A stretch of DNA of 8,738 nucleotides from Actinomycetota bacterium (lineage in GTDB: Bacteria > Actinomycetota > Humimicrobiia > Humimicrobiales > Humimicrobiaceae): the NCBI GenBank assembly GCA_018897225.1, contig JAHILC010000195.1, positions 1 to 8,738 of the forward strand, given 5' to 3'. The position numbers and the translations under genes are program-made. The first letter of the stretch is position 1, and each line of letters begins with the position of its first letter. Shown in pieces: positions 5,714-8,738 of this stretch. A model generated the notes under the pieces. That model was not told the origin of the DNA, did not search any database, and saw only the letters and a list, made by a program, of their open reading frames with translations.

Positions 5714-6267
5714 TATTAATTATTGGTCTTGGCAACCCTGGTGAAGAATATGGCCAGACAAGGCACAATATTGGTTTTATAATACTGAATAAATTTAGTG
5801 AAGAAACTGGAATATTGGTCCAGATTTCCAAGTTTAACTCTATTCTCATTAAATCAGAATATGCAGGGAAAGCCCTGCTTTGCGTAAAACCCTGCACTTT
5901 CATGAATAATAGCGGCTCTGCTGTTTTAAAAGTGATCGAACTCTTCGAAGGCAAGATAGAATCAACAATCGTTATCCATGACGACCTTGATATTGAGTTT
6001 GGTGAAATAAAGCTTAAATCGGGAGGCGGAACAGGCGGCCATAATGGTCTTGAATCAATTGTAAAAAAGCTGGGGTGTTCTGATTTTGACAGGCTAAGGT
6101 TTGGTATTGGGAGGCCTTCTGGCCGTAAAGACCCTGCAGATTTTGTCTTGTCCAAATTTAAAAGGAGGGAGACTCGTGAGCTTGATTCTTGTATTACAAT
6201 AAGCGTTGAAGCTTTAAAGGATTATGTTGAAAACGGAATTAATTATGTAATGAACAAATATAATTGA
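5710..6267 (+). CDS. pth: Peptidyl-tRNA hydrolase
   Basis: Releases tRNA from peptidyl-tRNAs that drop off the ribosome; essential in most bacteria. 185 residues, standard length. The active site is complete: N9 in GLGNPG, the catalytic His H19 in TRHNIGF, N66 in FMNNSG, D91 in IHDDLD and N112 in GGTGGHNGL. DFDRLRFGIGRP (about 122-133) and the C-terminal helix with DYVENGINYVMNKYN complete the fold. The start ATG 5710 overlaps the L25 stop (ATGA) and has only a weak upstream AAGGA (5693-5697), so coupling to L25 translation is likely. Its own stop shares a base with the mfd start (TGATG). The B. subtilis gene fin (yabK), which lies between pth and mfd there, is absent. Confidence 0.97.
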   Translation: MILIIGLGNPGEEYGQTRHNIGFIILNKFSEETGILVQISKFNSILIKSEYAGKALLCVKPCTFMNNSGSAVLKVIELFEGKIESTIVIHDDLDIEFGEIKLKSGGGTGGHNGLESIVKKLGCSDFDRLRFGIGRPSGRKDPADFVLSKFKRRETRELDSCITISVEALKDYVENGINYVMNKYN

Positions 6268-8738
6268 TGTTTATAAATAATTTTAGCAAAGAAGAGTTAT
6301 GGCTTGATTTCATAGAAAAATATAAAAATTCACGTAAGGCCAGCCTTATCGCAGACGAGAGTATCTGGCCTTTTTTAATCGGGTCTTTTCTTAATGAATT
6401 TCAATTTCCACTATTAATTCTAACCTCGACACTTGATAGGGCTAACGAACTTTCCATGGAGTTAAGCCCGCTGGCAGGCAGTGCACAAATTCTTTTCTAT
6501 CCTGCAATTGGAAGCGGTTCTTTTTTAAAGAGCAGGTCTGCTGCCGGTATTGGGAATCTGTCAGCCAGGCTTGAAGTTTTTAAGAAGATTATGGAATTTA
6601 AGGTCGAAGAAAAGCCGTTTATCATCATATCAACAAGTAGTTCCATAATAGACTTGATACCAAGATCCAAATTAAACCAACAAAACAGTATAGTTATAAA
6701 ATCTAAAGATAGCGCCAACCGGGATGAATTAATCTCAAGGCTTGTCAATATTGGTTATGAGCGTGTAAATAAAGTTTTTGATAAGGGTGAATTCAGCGCT
6801 AAGGGCGATATCATCGACATATTTGATGTCACTGGCCAAAAACCTGTAAGAATTGATTTGATGGATGAAGATGTTGAAAAAATAATAATTTATGACATTG
6901 ATTCTCAGCAGCCTGCATGCAGCCTGGAAAGTATATCGATATTTCCAAATCTTAATCCCTGGGAAGCGCAAGGAGAAGCAGCCGATGAAGAAATGATTTC
7001 AATTTTTCAAATCGCTAAAGAACATATAAAAGAATTTGGTTTTATTGTCTGTGATCCTGTTGAAGTAAATTTAAAAATAAAAAGCGATATAGACATGCTC
7101 GTAAAGTCAGTTGATTTCGAAGAGAATGAAAATTCAAAAATGGCTGGCGTGCAATTAAATTCTGTTATTTTAAAAAAGGATTTTGCCGAAAATGATTCTT
7201 TTAATTACAGGTTAAATATCACGTCTTCATTTCTTGAAGCCGATAAAGAGGGGGCTTTCGTTTTTGAAGGAATTTCCAGGCAGAAAAAAAGCCTGGGTAA
7301 TTCTGAGATTTTTATACAGAATTTAAAGAAAGATTTAAAAAATAAAAAAATCTCAATAATTTCCCTTGAAAGCCAAAAAAGAAGGGCAAAAGTAACTGAA
7401 ATTTTACTTGATAACAACATATCTTTTAAAAATTATACCACCGACAAAAGTTCCGGCAGTGGTAATGAGCATGCTGGTATAATTGATTTTTTAACCTTTA
7501 ACCATGCTGTAGTAAGCATGATTGACAGCAAGTTGTTCAGAGGCTATGAATCAAAATCTACTTCCCTATACGGCGAGCTTGATATATATGAGCAGCTGGA
7601 ATATTGCCAGGATTTAGTGAAATCAGTAATTGAAAGGGATTATGAGGACTTCAGTCCCGGAGATTATATTGTTCACAAGACTCACGGTATAGGCAAGTAT
7701 CTTGAAATTGTTTCTGAACAGATTAGTGATAATAAAAAGGAGTATTTCCTTATAGAATATGCAAACAATGACAAACTTTATGTGCCTACATGGCAGTCTG
7801 ACAGAATCCATAAATACATTGGTGATAAAAATCCAACGATTACCGCACTAAATTCAAAACAATGGGAAAATCTTAAAAAGAAAGCAAGAACCTCGGTTCA
7901 CAGCCTGGCTATTGATCTCTCATCATTATATGCAGAAAGGAATTTAAAGGAAGGTTTTGCATTTCCCCTGGATGATGTATGGCAGAAAGAAATGGAGGAT
8001 TTGTTCCCGTTTTCTGAAACCGCAGATCAAATTAAAGCCATCGATTATGTTAAAACCACAATGCAGGATTCAAAGCCAATGGATGTATTGATATGCGGGG
8101 ATGTTGGTTTTGGGAAAACAGAAATTGCCGTAAGGGCAGCTTTCAAGGCAATTGAAAACAGCAAGCAAGTTTTAATGCTTGTTCCTACTACAATACTTGC
8201 TGATCAGCATTACAGAACTTTTGGCCAAAGATATAAGAACTTTCCGGTTATTGTAGAGGTAATCAGCAGGTTCAAGTCGAGAAAATCGCAAAATGAAATC
8301 TTAAAGAATTTTAAAGACGGCAAGATTGACATGCTTATCGGTACCCACAGGTTGCTTTCTAATGACATAAGGCCGAATGATCTAGGGCTGGTAATAGTGG
8401 ATGAAGAGCAGAGGTTTGGAGTAAACAGCAAGGAGAAGATAAAACTACTCAAAAAAGAAGTTGATGTCCTAACACTCTCCGCAACCCCAATCCCAAGGAC
8501 TTTATACATGGCGCTTACGGGAATCAGAGATATTGTTTTGATTGAAACTCATCCTGCAGGAAGAGTCCCTATTGAAACTTTTGTTGGTGAAAAAGACAAT
8601 CTGGTCATCAAGATGGCGGTTGAGAGGGAAATCAAAAGGGGTGGCCAGGTTTACTATGTTTTCAACCGCATAGTCGGCTTGCAGGAAAAAAAATATCGTC
8701 TCCAGGTACTTATGCCTGATGCAAGAATCGCTGTCACC
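6267..8738 (+). CDS. mfd: Transcription-repair coupling factor Mfd (3' partial)
   Basis: ATP-driven translocase that removes RNA polymerase stalled at DNA damage and recruits UvrA. The frame is open from ATG 6267 to the window end: 824 codons of a protein usually near 1150, so the end of the translocation domain and the D7 region are missing. In order: UvrB-like N-terminal part (to about 230; YPAIGSGSF, SRLVNIGYERV, DKGEFSAKGDIIDIFD), a less conserved middle domain, the CarD-like RNA polymerase interaction domain (about 459-527; DYIVHKTHGIGKYLEI, LYVPTWQSDRIHKYIG), then helicase lobe 1 with Walker A GDVGFGKTE 611-619, DEEQRFG 712-718 and SATPIPRTL 738-746, and the start of lobe 2 (GGQVYYVFNRI). 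No frameshift is seen. The start overlaps the pth stop by one base and lacks a Shine-Dalgarno, implying re-initiation. Confidence 0.97.
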   Translation, partial: MFINNFSKEELWLDFIEKYKNSRKASLIADESIWPFLIGSFLNEFQFPLLILTSTLDRANELSMELSPLAGSAQILFYPAIGSGSFLKSRSAAGIGNLSARLEVFKKIMEFKVEEKPFIIISTSSSIIDLIPRSKLNQQNSIVIKSKDSANRDELISRLVNIGYERVNKVFDKGEFSAKGDIIDIFDVTGQKPVRIDLMDEDVEKIIIYDIDSQQPACSLESISIFPNLNPWEAQGEAADEEMISIFQIAKEHIKEFGFIVCDPVEVNLKIKSDIDMLVKSVDFEENENSKMAGVQLNSVILKKDFAENDSFNYRLNITSSFLEADKEGAFVFEGISRQKKSLGNSEIFIQNLKKDLKNKKISIISLESQKRRAKVTEILLDNNISFKNYTTDKSSGSGNEHAGIIDFLTFNHAVVSMIDSKLFRGYESKSTSLYGELDIYEQLEYCQDLVKSVIERDYEDFSPGDYIVHKTHGIGKYLEIVSEQISDNKKEYFLIEYANNDKLYVPTWQSDRIHKYIGDKNPTITALNSKQWENLKKKARTSVHSLAIDLSSLYAERNLKEGFAFPLDDVWQKEMEDLFPFSETADQIKAIDYVKTTMQDSKPMDVLICGDVGFGKTEIAVRAAFKAIENSKQVLMLVPTTILADQHYRTFGQRYKNFPVIVEVISRFKSRKSQNEILKNFKDGKIDMLIGTHRLLSNDIRPNDLGLVIVDEEQRFGVNSKEKIKLLKKEVDVLTLSATPIPRTLYMALTGIRDIVLIETHPAGRVPIETFVGEKDNLVIKMAVEREIKRGGQVYYVFNRIVGLQEKKYRLQVLMPDARIAVT

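Noticed and set aside
5604..6155. 183-codon minus-strand open frame opposite ctc and pth
   Set aside because: Antisense shadow of two clearly conserved genes; its low-complexity Gln/Leu/Pro runs mirror the acidic L25 tail codons.

Overview
The window is AT-rich bacterial DNA. Its core, glmU - prs - ctc/rplY - pth - mfd, all on the + strand, is the gene order known from Bacillota (glmU-prs-ctc-spoVC-mfd in Bacillus) and, with variations, from Actinomycetota. Together with Shine-Dalgarno sites of the GGAGG/GGTGG kind and a long CTC-type L25 protein, this suggests a low-GC, Gram-positive-type (Terrabacteria) lineage. A small CxxC protein in front of glmU and a GlmU without its acetyltransferase half do not fit a standard Bacillus and hint at a deep-branching or uncultured group. 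The sequence alone does not settle the phylum.

Layout. (1) Positions 2-1557: the 3' part of an ABC ATPase gene, Walker A lying before the window, and its ABC-2 permease, overlapping by 4 nt: a DrrAB-like exporter. (2) Positions 1558-2943: an accessory island. It holds a type II toxin-antitoxin pair (ribbon-helix-helix antitoxin and PIN-domain VapC-like toxin, overlapping by 8 nt) behind a good promoter and a perfect 23-bp palindrome that looks like its operator. On both sides, on the minus strand, lie short decayed stretches that read like transposase C-termini: an integrase-type tail on the left and a TnpB-like zinc-ribbon tail on the right. (3) Positions 2944 to the end: a tightly packed housekeeping operon of a small CxxC protein, a stand-alone GlmU-type uridylyltransferase, PRPP synthetase, ribosomal protein L25/CTC, peptidyl-tRNA hydrolase and transcription-repair coupling factor Mfd, which is cut by the window end after 824 codons. 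All junctions in this operon overlap except a 26-nt gap between prs and ctc.

How the genes fit together. The operon joins UDP-sugar supply for the cell wall (GlmU), PRPP for nucleotide synthesis (Prs), translation upkeep (L25, Pth) and repair of transcribed DNA (Mfd), a common growth-linked cluster. The toxin-antitoxin pair and the transposon debris look inserted between the exporter and this operon. The points most worth a second look are the clean loss of the GlmU acetyltransferase domain, the apparently leaderless first gene of the operon, and the operator and half-site layout at the toxin-antitoxin promoter. I saw no tRNA, rRNA, CRISPR array or convincing riboswitch.
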